A stretch of 64,000 bases of DNA. It comes from an uncultured Acetatifactor sp. (GTDB lineage: Bacteria; Bacillota; Clostridia; Lachnospirales; Lachnospiraceae). The translations under genes and the position numbers were made by a program. The notes beneath the pieces were generated by a model that was not told where the DNA came from, searched no databases, and saw only the letters and a program-made list of their open reading frames with translations. The DNA lies in NCBI GenBank assembly GCA_947631615.1, contig CANRLX010000007.1:1-64000 (forward strand), in the 5' to 3' direction. Positions within the stretch are counted from its first letter, which is position 1; the number at the start of each line of letters is the position of its first letter. Positions 43,962-52,541 of this stretch are shown here, one piece after another.

Positions 43962-45242
43962 ATGTGCAGAGTACTTGTGATTGGCGCGGGCGCGGCGGGC
44001 ATGATGGCGGCGGTCGCCGCGGCGGACGCGGGGAATCGGGTCCTTTTGTTGGAAAAAAATGAAAAGCTGGGAAAAAAGCTCTTTATCACCGGCAAGGGGC
44101 GCTGCAATGTGACCAATGCCGCGGCGGAGGAGGAACTTTTTGCCAATGTGTGCACCAACGCCAAATTTCTTTACAGCGCCTTTGACCGGTTTGACAACCG
44201 GTCGGTCATGGAGCTGATAGAGGGGGCCGGATGTCCCCTCAAGACGGAGCGGGGCGGGCGGGTTTTCCCGGTATCGGACCACTCCTCGGACGTGATCGCC
44301 GCGCTGCGGAGGGCCCTGGAGCGAAGGGGCGTGGAGGTGCGCCTGGGGGCGGAGGTAAAGGAGCTGATCACGCAGCCCCTTTGCGGCGGATGGGAGGAAA
44401 CGGCGGGAAAACGGCTCCGCGCAAGGTGTACGGGCGTGCTTTTGGAAAACGGGGAGAGGATAACGGGCGACCGCTGTATCGTCTGTACCGGAGGGGTGTC
44501 CTATCCCTCCACCGGATCCACCGGGGACGGCTACCGGTTCGCGGAGCGCACGGGGCATAGGATCGTGCCGCCCAGGCCGGCGCTGGTGCCCCTGACGGTG
44601 CGGGAGAACTGGTGCAAAGAGCTGATGGGGCTGTCTTTGAGAAATGTCGCTCTGCGCATGGTAAACGGCAAAAAGGAGCTCTATCAGGGATTTGGCGAGA
44701 TGCTGTTTACGCACTTTGGGGTGAGCGGCCCTTTGGTCTTAAGCGCCAGCAGCTTTTACGGCAGGCGCAAGAACGATGATGTGAAGCTTTTGATCGACTT
44801 AAAGCCGGCCCTGGACTCGGAGCAGCTGGACAAAAGGATCCTCCGAGATTTTGAGGAGCAGAAAAACCGGCGGTTTAAGAATGTGCTGGGGGGACTGTTT
44901 CCGGCGAAGCTGATACCGGTGATGGTGGAGCGCTCGGGGATTGCCCCCGACAGGCAGGTGAACGAGGTGACAAGGCAGGAGCGCAGGCGGCTTTTAGAGC
45001 TGACCAAGGAGTTTTCCCTGACCGTATCGGGGACGCGCTCTTTTGCCGAGGCCATCGTCACGCAGGGAGGGGTCTCGGTCAGGGATGTGGATCCCTCCAC
45101 CATGGAATCGAAGCTGGTGAAGGGACTTTATTTTGCGGGAGAGGTGCTCGATGTGGACGCTCTGACGGGAGGATTTAATCTGCAGATCGCCTGGTCTACC
45201 GGGTATCTGTCCGGCGCAGGAGGGAGAAACTATGAGTTATAA
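43962..45242 (+). CDS. HI0933/BaiN-like FAD oxidoreductase
   Basis: A 426-residue flavoprotein. The dinucleotide-binding site is VIGAGAAGMMAAV at the N-terminus. GKKLFITGKGRCNVTN and GGVSYPSTGSTGDGY are the conserved motifs of the HI0933 (YhiN, BaiN-like) family. The C-terminus, DALTGGFNLQIAWSTGY, closes the FAD site. Most members have no proven reaction; BaiN in bile-acid converters is one proposal, with no bai gene here to support it. The start lies immediately after the previous stop with little ribosome site, so coupling is likely. The end overlaps cmk by 11 bases. The gene order oxidoreductase-cmk-ispH-rpsA recurs in clostridia. Confidence 0.9.
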   Translation: MCRVLVIGAGAAGMMAAVAAADAGNRVLLLEKNEKLGKKLFITGKGRCNVTNAAAEEELFANVCTNAKFLYSAFDRFDNRSVMELIEGAGCPLKTERGGRVFPVSDHSSDVIAALRRALERRGVEVRLGAEVKELITQPLCGGWEETAGKRLRARCTGVLLENGERITGDRCIVCTGGVSYPSTGSTGDGYRFAERTGHRIVPPRPALVPLTVRENWCKELMGLSLRNVALRMVNGKKELYQGFGEMLFTHFGVSGPLVLSASSFYGRRKNDDVKLLIDLKPALDSEQLDKRILRDFEEQKNRRFKNVLGGLFPAKLIPVMVERSGIAPDRQVNEVTRQERRRLLELTKEFSLTVSGTRSFAEAIVTQGGVSVRDVDPSTMESKLVKGLYFAGEVLDVDALTGGFNLQIAWSTGYLSGAGGRNYEL

Positions 45243-45903
45243 CGTTGCAATCGACGGCCCCGCCGGAGCGGGGAAGAGCACTGTCGCCAGGGCGGTGGCC
45301 AGGCGGATGAATCTGATCTATGTGGACACGGGGGCGATGTACCGCGCTATGGCGCTCTTTATGATAAGGGAGGGCGTGGATCCAAACGACGCGGCGGCGA
45401 TCAGTGAAAAGTGTAAGGGAGCCGATATCACGATCGGCTATGAAAACGGAGAGCAGGTAGTGTACTTAAACGGCGAGAACGTCAACGCCTTTCTGAGGAC
45501 GGAGGAGGTGGGCAGGATGGCCTCCGTCACCAGCGCCCAGCCGGCGGTGAGGAAGAAGCTGGTGGAGCTGCAGCAGGCGCTTGCGGCAAAGAGCGACTGT
45601 GTCATGGACGGTCGGGACATCGCAACCTGCGTGCTCCCGAACGCCCAGGTGAAGATCTATCTGACCGCCAGCAGCAAGGTGCGGGCAAAAAGGCGTTTTG
45701 ACGAGCTGACGGAGAAGGGCATAAGCTGCGATCTGGCGCAGATCCAGGCGGACATAGAGGACAGGGACTATCGGGATATGCACCGGGAGACGTCGCCTTT
45801 GAGACAGGATAAGGACGCCGTGCCAGTGGACAGCTCGGATCTCACCGCAGAGCAGGTCATCGAAAGGATCCTGGAGATCTGCGGGCAGTCTGAGAGATCG
45901 TAA
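45232..45903 (+). CDS. cmk: Cytidylate kinase
   Basis: Cmk phosphorylates CMP and dCMP with ATP in nucleotide salvage. The 223-residue protein has the P-loop GPAGAGKST (residues 9-17), the NMP-binding YVDTGAMYR, and MDGRDIATCVLPNA. The LID-like region has KVRAKRRFDEL and IEDRDYRDMHRETSPL. The length is standard. The start overlaps the upstream flavoprotein gene by 11 bases, and GGAGGGAG lies 6-13 bases ahead. ispH and rpsA follow on the same strand. Confidence 0.97.
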   Translation: MSYNVAIDGPAGAGKSTVARAVARRMNLIYVDTGAMYRAMALFMIREGVDPNDAAAISEKCKGADITIGYENGEQVVYLNGENVNAFLRTEEVGRMASVTSAQPAVRKKLVELQQALAAKSDCVMDGRDIATCVLPNAQVKIYLTASSKVRAKRRFDELTEKGISCDLAQIQADIEDRDYRDMHRETSPLRQDKDAVPVDSSDLTAEQVIERILEICGQSERS

Positions 45904-46063
45904 GGCGGAGCTTATATAATCACGCCAAGGCGCTGATTTTTTAAGGGGCTGTTTGTGTCGGAGCGTCTCAAATAGCCACTGACGGCAGACGGGCAGACGG
46001 GAAATGATAGCTGTGAATTTCCCGCGCCCCGTCGCGGAAACGCTCCGGAACGGAGAGTGTGTC

Positions 46064-46939
46064 ATGGAAGTGCGGCTGGCGGAGTGCGCGGGCTTTTGCT
46101 TCGGCGTAAAGCGCGCGGTGGACACCGTGTATGAACAGGTGGAAACGGGGAAAACTATCTATACCTATGGGCCTATCGTTCACAACGGGGAAGTCGTGAG
46201 GGATCTGGAGAAGAAGGGCGTGCGCGTGATAGAGGGAAAGGGGGAGCTTCTGCGGCTGGCAGAGGAGGAGAGACCGGACGGCGGCCCCCTGCCTGCCGTG
46301 GTCATTCGGGCCCACGGCGTGCCCAGAGAGATCCAGGAGATTTTGAAGGAGAAGGGATTGGAATGTGTGGACGCCACCTGCCCCTTTGTCAAGAAGATCC
46401 ACCGGATCGTGGAGAAGGCGGGCGAGGAGGGGCGCCACGTGGTCATCGTTGGGGATCCCAGCCATCCAGAGGTGGAGGGGATAAAGGGCTGGTGCAGCGG
46501 ACCGGCGACGGTGATCGAAACCAGGGAGGAGGCCGAGCGTTTTTTTCTCCCCGAGGGTGAAAATGTGTGTGTCGTCTCTCAAACGACATTTAACTACAAT
46601 AAATTTCAAGATATAGTTGAAATTTTCCAGAAAAAAGGTTACAATGATACTATTGTAAATACTATATGTAATGCGACAGAAGAACGACAGCGGTCGGCGA
46701 AGGCCATTGCAGCGGAAGCTGACGTTATGATTGTGATAGGAGGTGAGCACAGTTCCAACACCAGGAAGCTATACGATATCTGCGTTCGGGAGTGTGCGAA
46801 CACCTATTTTATACAGACACTGGATGACTTGCATTTAGAGCTACCTAAAGCTGTTCGACTGGTGGGTATTACTGCGGGGGCTTCCACCCCAAACAAATTA
46901 ATCGAGGAGGTTCAAAACTATGTCAGAGTTAACTTTTGA
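46064..46939 (+). CDS. ispH: 4-hydroxy-3-methylbut-2-enyl diphosphate reductase IspH
   Basis: IspH catalyses the last step of the MEP pathway, reducing HMBPP to IPP and DMAPP with a [4Fe-4S] cluster. The 291-residue protein keeps the three cluster cysteines, C12 (GFCFGV), C106 (DATCPFVK) and C202 (TICNAT), and the substrate residues H40, H84 and E136. It starts at ATG 46064 behind CGGAGAG; the extension to 46004 is not part of the fold. In many clostridia IspH is fused to S1; here the genes are separate but overlap by 20 bases. The last third (from about 46565) is unusually A+T-rich for this window and contains a promoter for rpsA. Confidence 0.97.
   Translation: MEVRLAECAGFCFGVKRAVDTVYEQVETGKTIYTYGPIVHNGEVVRDLEKKGVRVIEGKGELLRLAEEERPDGGPLPAVVIRAHGVPREIQEILKEKGLECVDATCPFVKKIHRIVEKAGEEGRHVVIVGDPSHPEVEGIKGWCSGPATVIETREEAERFFLPEGENVCVVSQTTFNYNKFQDIVEIFQKKGYNDTIVNTICNATEERQRSAKAIAAEADVMIVIGGEHSSNTRKLYDICVRECANTYFIQTLDDLHLELPKAVRLVGITAGASTPNKLIEEVQNYVRVNF
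46617..46645 (+). promoter_or_regulatory. Internal promoter within ispH, for rpsA
   Basis: TTGAAA (46617-46622) and TACAAT (46640-46645), spacing 17 bases, in an A+T-rich part of ispH. It would give rpsA a separate transcript with a leader of about 270 bases. Confidence 0.55.
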
Positions 46940-48059
46940 ACAAATGTTGGAAGGATCATTAAAGACAATACGGACAGGAGAGGTAGTAGAGGGCACAGTT
47001 ATCGATGTGAAACCGGAAGAGATCATTCTTAACATCGGCTATAAGTCCGACGGTATTCTGACTAGGAACGAGTACACCAACGACTCCGGCGTTGACCTGA
47101 CCACCGTGGCAAAGGTCGGCGACACCATGGAGGTGAAGGTGCTGAAGGTAAATGACGGGGAGGGGCAGGTGCTCCTCACCTACAAGCGTCTTGCGGCGGA
47201 CCGAGGGAATAAGAGGATCGAGGAAGCATATAATAATAGAGAGGTGCTGAAGGCCGTTGTGACACAGGTGCTGGACGGCGGTCTGAGCGTCGTGGTGGAT
47301 GAGGTCAGGATCTTTATTCCCGCAAGCCTTGTCTCCGACACCTACGAGAGGGATCTGAACAAGTATGCGGGCCAGGAGATCGAGTTTGTGATCAGCGAGT
47401 ACAATCCCAAGAGAAGAAGATACATCGGCGACCGCAGACAGCTGATTGCCGCTCAGAAAGCCGAGCTGCAGAAGGAGCTGTTTGAGCGCATCAAAGAGGG
47501 TGACATCGTGGAGGGCGTTGTCAAAAATGTCACCGATTTCGGCGCGTTTATCGATCTGGGCGGCGCGGACGGCCTGCTTCACATCTCCGAGATGTCCTGG
47601 GGCAGGGTAGAGCATCCCAAGAAGGTCTTTAAGGTTGGAGACAAGCTGAATGTGCAGATCAAGGAGATAAACGGCAATAAGATCGCCCTCTCCTTAAAGT
47701 TTGACGAGGAGAATCCCTGGAGGGAGGCGGCCTCCAAATATGCGGTTGGCACGGTGGTGACGGGGAAGGTTGCCAGAATGACGGACTTTGGCGCGTTTGT
47801 GGAGCTGGAGCCCGGTGTGGACGCGCTTCTTCACGTATCCCAGATCGCCAAGGAGCATATTGAGAAGCCCTCCGATGTGCTGAGCGTCGGCGAGGAAGTG
47901 ACCGCAAAGGTGGTGGACTTCAACGAGGAGGAGCGGAAGATCTCCTTGAGCATCAAGGCTTTGACGGCTCCGGAGCCCAGGGAGGCGAAGGAGGAGTCCG
48001 ACGAGGATGTGGTCTCCGTCGATATTGACGCCGTGATCGCAGCGGAGAGTGAGGAGTAA
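46920..48059 (+). CDS. rpsA: Ribosomal protein S1 homologue, four S1 domains
   Basis: A 379-residue RNA-binding protein with four S1 (OB-fold) repeats, starting near residues 17, 100, 185 and 270. The third and fourth carry GVVKNVTDFGAFIDLGG and GKVARMTDFGAFVELEPG. This is the short Firmicute form; E. coli S1 has six repeats. It ends with an acidic tail (ESDEDVVSVDIDAVIAAESEE, shortened elsewhere). GAGGAGG lies 8 bases upstream of the ATG at 46920, within the last codons of ispH. Expression may come from the ispH operon and from the internal promoter. Confidence 0.95.
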   Translation: MSELTFEQMLEGSLKTIRTGEVVEGTVIDVKPEEIILNIGYKSDGILTRNEYTNDSGVDLTTVAKVGDTMEVKVLKVNDGEGQVLLTYKRLAADRGNKRIEEAYNNREVLKAVVTQVLDGGLSVVVDEVRIFIPASLVSDTYERDLNKYAGQEIEFVISEYNPKRRRYIGDRRQLIAAQKAELQKELFERIKEGDIVEGVVKNVTDFGAFIDLGGADGLLHISEMSWGRVEHPKKVFKVGDKLNVQIKEINGNKIALSLKFDEENPWREAASKYAVGTVVTGKVARMTDFGAFVELEPGVDALLHVSQIAKEHIEKPSDVLSVGEEVTAKVVDFNEEERKISLSIKALTAPEPREAKEESDEDVVSVDIDAVIAAESEE

Positions 48060-48099
48060 GCCCACACGCCCACAAAATAACAGCGGATGGTGAGCAAGC

Positions 48100-48876
48100 A
48101 TGGCATATGATTACGAGTACTTCAAGAAAGAAATATTGGCGCTCACGTCGATAGACCTAAACGCCTACAAAGAGAAGCAGATGAAGCGCCGTATCGACAC
48201 CCTGATTACCAAGCACAAGATCGTCGGCTATGATCAGTACGTGAATGCGCTGAAGACGGACAAGGCAAAGTTTGATGAGTTTGTCAATTATATTACGATC
48301 AATGTGTCAGAGTTTTACCGCAATCCGGATCAATGGCAGATCATGGACCAGACGATTATTCCGGAGCTGATCGGGAAGTTTGGCAAGAGCCTGAAGATAT
48401 GGAGCGCGGCCTGCTCTACGGGCGACGAGCCCTACTCTCTGGTGATGGCGTTGTCTAGGCACGTGCCGTTAAATCAGATCAAGATCACGGCCACCGACCT
48501 GGATAAGCAGGTGATCGCCAAGGCGAAGCTGGGGCTGTATGCCGAAAAGAGCATTGCCTCTGTGCCGGAGGATCTGAAGAAAAAGTACTTTACCAAGGTG
48601 GGGCCCTCGTACAAGATCGCGGACGAGATTATGGCGCGGGTAGAGTTTAAGGAGCACAATCTCTTAAAGGATACATATCCCGTGGACTACCATATGATCG
48701 TCTGCCGAAACGTCCTGATTTACTTTACGGAGGAGGCGAAGGATGAGGTCTTTCGCAAGTTTAACCGCTCCCTGATGGGAGGCGGCATCCTCTTTATCGG
48801 GAGCACGGAGCAGATCATCAACTACAAGGATGTGGGATTTGAGAGGAAAAACTCCTTCTACTATCAGAAACCGTAG
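48100..48876 (+). CDS. CheR-type chemoreceptor methyltransferase
   Basis: A 258-residue SAM-dependent methyltransferase that adds methyl groups to receptor glutamates. The N-terminal helical CheR domain (residues 1-75) contains KRRIDTLITKHKI and NVSEFYRNPDQW. The SAM-binding part has KIWSAACSTGDEPYSL and, further on, VDYHMIVCRNVLIYFT. The motif GSTEQI near the C-terminus is typical. No other chemotaxis gene lies in the window, so it is an orphan cheR at the end of the cmk-ispH-rpsA run. A PilZ gene at 31181 also hints at motility or surface behaviour. A terminator follows. Confidence 0.93.
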   Translation: MAYDYEYFKKEILALTSIDLNAYKEKQMKRRIDTLITKHKIVGYDQYVNALKTDKAKFDEFVNYITINVSEFYRNPDQWQIMDQTIIPELIGKFGKSLKIWSAACSTGDEPYSLVMALSRHVPLNQIKITATDLDKQVIAKAKLGLYAEKSIASVPEDLKKKYFTKVGPSYKIADEIMARVEFKEHNLLKDTYPVDYHMIVCRNVLIYFTEEAKDEVFRKFNRSLMGGGILFIGSTEQIINYKDVGFERKNSFYYQKP

Positions 48877-48939
48877 GGAGAATAAGAAAAAGGACAGGAT
48901 TTTCCTAAAGAAATTTCAGTAAAAGCAAATAAAATAAGA

Positions 48940-48976
48940 GGACGGAGGCTTATGGATTTGGCTTCCGTCCCTTTTT
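48940..48976 (+). terminator. Terminator after cheR
   Basis: A 10-bp stem, GGACGGAGGC / GCTTCCGTCC (one wobble), with an 11-base loop is followed by CTTTTT. It separates cheR from the convergent exonuclease gene. Confidence 0.9.
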
Positions 48977-48998
48977 GTCGTGCTGTAGGTATGTGCCC

Positions 48999-50102
48999 CT
49001 AGAAGGTCGTGACGATCACAGACAGGATGTGGTTTGCGTAGGCGGTAAAGCCCGCGCGGTTTCTCTTCATCTCGTCGGTGAGCTCGAAGAACAGCTCCCG
49101 GCTCTTGTATTCCCTCTTGAAGAAGGGCTCGAAGAGGTACTCCCACTGGGGGAGATACTGGGAGAATTTCCTGGTGTAGCAGTTGGAGGCGGAAGCCTGC
49201 ACCCGATGCTCCTTGTCCACGAAGGTAGCGACGGATTTGTGCAGGGCGATATCCTCCGCGGGGAGATAGTAGTAATCCTTGTAGTTGGAGTAGAAATATT
49301 TCAGCTCCTCCTCGTAGATGGGAACCTTCAGGGTCCCCTCATCGCCCGACCCGTGGAAATAGCAGCCGTTGGCGGATGCGGAGACGGGCTGGGGCAGAGC
49401 GGTGGGCAGCGTCAAGGTGATCAAAAGCTCCTTGCGGCGGTTGCCGTTGTAATCCCGATAGGTGTTTGCCTGGACCTTTCTGGCACGCACGTTGTCGTTG
49501 AACATATCGTAGTAGGCCAGCATGGGAAGCACCTCTAACATTCCCTTCAGGTCGTCCGCATTGTGGAGAAAGAGGGATTTCTCCGCAAATTCGGAGGGCA
49601 TTTTCAGATAGTCGTGGTATATGCCGATCAGCTCTCCGCCGGAGAAAACGTCGGTGCGGTTGATCCCCAGAAACTGCTCCAGGGTCTTCTGCTTGCAGTT
49701 GGGAAGCCGGAGGAAAAACTTGTAGGGGGAGACCCGCTTGTACAGATCGATGCCCTCCAGATGGTCGAAGGTGTAGGGCAGATCAAACTGCCTGCATTTT
49801 TGCGAGAGAAAGGGCAGGTCAAAATTGTTGCCGTTAAAGTGGATCAGATACCCGTAGGGGGCCGAAAATTGAAAGAAAGCCTTGAGGAGAGCGGCCTCCT
49901 CGTTGAAATTTTCCGCCATCCACTGGATCGTGCGCCATTTTCGGTTCCGGTAATAGGCGCAGCCGATCAGGTAGAGATAGGAGGATTTGGCGGTGAAGCC
50001 CGTGGTCTCTATGTCAAGAAATAATATCTGCTCCAGAGGGGCTATTTTTTCCAGGGGATAGGATATGGAGAACTGTTCCAGTGTCTCTTCCGAAATTCTC
50101 AT
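48999..50102 (-). CDS. YprB-like ribonuclease H-fold exonuclease
   Basis: A 367-residue protein. The N-terminal half is a DEDD-type exonuclease domain of the YprB/RNase_H_2 family: ILFLDIETTGF provides the first acidic pair, IHFNGNNFDLPFL the next, and LFLHNADDLKGML the last Asp. Such enzymes cut single-stranded nucleic acid from an end, but the cellular substrate of YprB is not established. The C-terminal half has no family that I recognise; Tyr and Phe are frequent (EELKYFYSNYKDYYYL). GAGGAA precedes the start at 50102 on the - strand. It is transcribed against cheR and divergently from the rnf operon. Confidence 0.87.
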   Translation of the reverse strand: MRISEETLEQFSISYPLEKIAPLEQILFLDIETTGFTAKSSYLYLIGCAYYRNRKWRTIQWMAENFNEEAALLKAFFQFSAPYGYLIHFNGNNFDLPFLSQKCRQFDLPYTFDHLEGIDLYKRVSPYKFFLRLPNCKQKTLEQFLGINRTDVFSGGELIGIYHDYLKMPSEFAEKSLFLHNADDLKGMLEVLPMLAYYDMFNDNVRARKVQANTYRDYNGNRRKELLITLTLPTALPQPVSASANGCYFHGSGDEGTLKVPIYEEELKYFYSNYKDYYYLPAEDIALHKSVATFVDKEHRVQASASNCYTRKFSQYLPQWEYLFEPFFKREYKSRELFFELTDEMKRNRAGFTAYANHILSVIVTTF

Positions 50103-50169
50103 AGTTGTTCCTCGCTTCCGGGCATGTATTGCCTCACGTCTACATTGATACCAATAATATCATAGCATA

Positions 50170-50198
50170 AATTTAGAAATTACAGTAGTATTTTGCAA
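50170..50198 (-). promoter_or_regulatory. Candidate promoter of the YprB-like gene
   Basis: On the - strand TTGCAA and TAAATT are 17 bases apart. The same TTGCAA is readable on the + strand, but no well-spaced -10 for rnfC could be assigned. Confidence 0.42.
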
Positions 50199-50253
50199 AA
50201 AAAAATAGTATATTAAACTTAAGATAACAGGTATCGGAAAGGAATGGAAGGGT

Positions 50254-51588
50254 ATGGCAAAGTTTACATTTGTGGGAGGAATCCATCCCTACGACGGCAA
50301 GGATCTGTCAAAGGACAAGCCGATACGGGATATCCTGCCGGCTTCGGAGCTGGTGTACCCTCTTTCACAGCATATCGGAGCCCCCGCGAAGGCGATCGTG
50401 GAGAAGGGCGACAGAGTCCTTGCAGGGCAGAAGATCGCGGAGAGCGGAGGATTTGTGTCCGCGCCGATCCATGCCTCCGTGTCCGGCACGGTGAAGGCGG
50501 TGGAGCCCCGCAGAGTGGTGTCGGGCGATCTGGTGTCCAGCGTGGTCGTGGAGAATGACGGAAAGTATGAGGAGGCGCCGCATACGCCGGCCGGACCTAT
50601 GGAGGAGATGACCAGGGAGGAGATCCTTGCCGTGATCCGGGAGGCCGGTATCGTGGGAATGGGCGGAGCGGGATTTCCGACCCATGTGAAGCTCTCGCCG
50701 AAGGCGCCGGAAAAAATCGACTATGTGATCGTCAACTGCGCGGAGTGCGAGCCCTATCTGACCTCCGACTACCGAAGGATGCTGGAGGAGCCGGAGAAGC
50801 TGATCGGCGGGCTGAAAATTCTGTTGCGGCTCTTTGACAACGCCCAGGGGATCCTGGCGGTGGAGGACAATAAGCCGGACTGTGTGGAGCTGCTTCGGAG
50901 AATGGTCAGGGAGGAGAAGCGCATCCGCGTGAAGCCCCTGAAGACCAAATACCCCCAGGGGGCGGAGCGGCAGCTGATCTATGCCGCCACCGGACGCAAA
51001 ATCAACTCATCCATGCTGCCTGCGGACGCGGGCTGTGTGGTGAACAACGTGGACACGGTGGTGGCCGTTTATCGGGCGGTGGCGGAGGGGCTGCCCCTCA
51101 TGGAGCGCATCGTCACAGTGACGGGGGATGCGGTGAGCGAGCCCCAGAATTTCCGCGTGCGCATCGGCACCAGCTATCGTGAGCTGGTGGAGGCGGCGGG
51201 CGGATTTCGGGTGCCTCCGGAAAAGATCATCTGCGGGGGGCCGATGATGGGAATTGCCATGTTTGGGCTGGATGTGCCGACCACCAAGACCTCCACGGCG
51301 CTCCTCGCCTTTGCGGAGGACGAGGCGGCGCGGACGGAGCCTGGCCCCTGTATCAACTGCGGTCGGTGTGTGGAGGTCTGCCCGGGGAGGGTGGTCCCCA
51401 GCAGGCTGGCGGACTACGCGGAGCACTTTGACGAGGAGGCCTTTTTGGCCAACTACGGCATGGAGTGCTGCGAGTGCGGCTGCTGCAGCTTTATCTGCCC
51501 CGCCAAAAGGCCGCTGACACAACAGATCAAATCCATGCGCAAGATACAGCTTGCCAAGAAGAAAAAGAAGCAGGAGGCCAAGGGATGA
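50254..51588 (+). CDS. rnfC: Rnf complex subunit RnfC
   Basis: RnfC is the peripheral subunit that takes electrons from, or gives them to, NAD(H) in the ion-pumping ferredoxin:NAD+ oxidoreductase. The 444-residue protein has an N-terminal barrel-sandwich part (HIGAPAKAIVEKGDRVLAGQ), the Rossmann-like NADH/FMN region (MGGAGFPTHVKLSP, then CAECEPYLTSD), and two [4Fe-4S] motifs, CINCGRCVEVCP (from C366) and CCECGCCSFICP (from C405). Its C-terminus is Lys-rich. It starts the order C-D-G-E-A-B seen in clostridia and acetogens. The stop overlaps the rnfD start. Confidence 0.97.
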   Translation: MAKFTFVGGIHPYDGKDLSKDKPIRDILPASELVYPLSQHIGAPAKAIVEKGDRVLAGQKIAESGGFVSAPIHASVSGTVKAVEPRRVVSGDLVSSVVVENDGKYEEAPHTPAGPMEEMTREEILAVIREAGIVGMGGAGFPTHVKLSPKAPEKIDYVIVNCAECEPYLTSDYRRMLEEPEKLIGGLKILLRLFDNAQGILAVEDNKPDCVELLRRMVREEKRIRVKPLKTKYPQGAERQLIYAATGRKINSSMLPADAGCVVNNVDTVVAVYRAVAEGLPLMERIVTVTGDAVSEPQNFRVRIGTSYRELVEAAGGFRVPPEKIICGGPMMGIAMFGLDVPTTKTSTALLAFAEDEAARTEPGPCINCGRCVEVCPGRVVPSRLADYAEHFDEEAFLANYGMECCECGCCSFICPAKRPLTQQIKSMRKIQLAKKKKKQEAKG

Positions 51589-52520
51589 GGGAACAGTTCA
51601 AGGTATCGTCAAATCCGCATATCCGCTCAAGGCTGACCGTAAGCGGGATTATGCTGGCGGTGATCATCGCCCTCCTGCCGGCTGCCGGCTACGGCATCTA
51701 TCATTTTGGGCCGAGGGCGGCCGTAGTGATTCTGGTGACCATAGCCAGCACGGTGATCACGGAGGCGCTGTTTGGAATTTACAAAAAGAAGGTTACGGTC
51801 ACGGATCTGTCCGCGGTGGTGACGGGACTTTTGCTCGCCCTGAACCTGCCGGTGGGCATCCCTTTGTGGATGGCGGCGCTGGGCGGCGTGTTTGCCATTT
51901 TGGTGGTCAAACAGCTCTTCGGCGGGCTGGGGCAGAATTTTATGAATCCGGCGCTGGCCGCCAGGTGCTTTCTTCTGATCTCCTTTACGGGACAGATGAC
52001 GGACTTTACATACGACACGTTCACGGGGGCGACGCCTCTGGCGGCGCTGAAGGCGGGAGAGAGCGTGAACGTCATGGACATGATCGTCGGCCGAACGGCG
52101 GGAACCATCGGCGAGACCTCCATGATTGCGATCCTGATCGGAGCGTGTTTTTTGCTTTTGCTCGGCATTATCGACCTGCGTGTGCCGGGGAGCTATCTTG
52201 TGACATTTCTTCTCTTTGCGGCCCTGTTTGGAGGGCGCGGCTTTGATCCGGCGTACCTGTCGGCGCAGCTGGCCGGAGGCGGTCTGATGCTGGGGGCCTT
52301 CTTTATGGCGACCGACTATGTGACCAGGCCGATCACCGCAAAGGGCCAGTATATCTATGGGATTTTTCTGGGGATCCTGACGGGAGTGTTCCGCTTTTGG
52401 GGGAGAGGCGCGGAGGGCGTCTCCTACGCCATCCTTTTGGGCAACCTTTTGGTGCCGCTTATCGAGAGGGTGAGCAGGCCGACTCCCTTCGGATACCGGA
52501 GACAGGGAAAGAGCCGCTAG
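51585..52520 (+). CDS. rnfD: Rnf complex subunit RnfD
   Basis: A 311-residue membrane subunit with eight to ten hydrophobic segments. It carries a covalent FMN on a threonine; the motif here is TGATPL with T150 as attachment site. MLAVIIALLPAAGYGIYHFG (part) and FFMATDYVTRPI are family landmarks. GGAGG lies 9 bases ahead of the ATG at 51585, which overlaps the rnfC stop (ATGA). The upstream in-frame ORF from 51465 is a shadow of rnfC. Confidence 0.96.
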   Translation: MREQFKVSSNPHIRSRLTVSGIMLAVIIALLPAAGYGIYHFGPRAAVVILVTIASTVITEALFGIYKKKVTVTDLSAVVTGLLLALNLPVGIPLWMAALGGVFAILVVKQLFGGLGQNFMNPALAARCFLLISFTGQMTDFTYDTFTGATPLAALKAGESVNVMDMIVGRTAGTIGETSMIAILIGACFLLLLGIIDLRVPGSYLVTFLLFAALFGGRGFDPAYLSAQLAGGGLMLGAFFMATDYVTRPITAKGQYIYGIFLGILTGVFRFWGRGAEGVSYAILLGNLLVPLIERVSRPTPFGYRRQGKSR

Positions 52521-52541
52521 TGCGGCGGAATGAGAGGAAGC

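Noticed and set aside
45904-46063. Promoter or terminator in the cmk-ispH gap
   Set aside because: A lone TATAAT at 45915 has no -35. CGCCAAGGCG followed by T's cannot form a real loop. Neither meets a usable standard.
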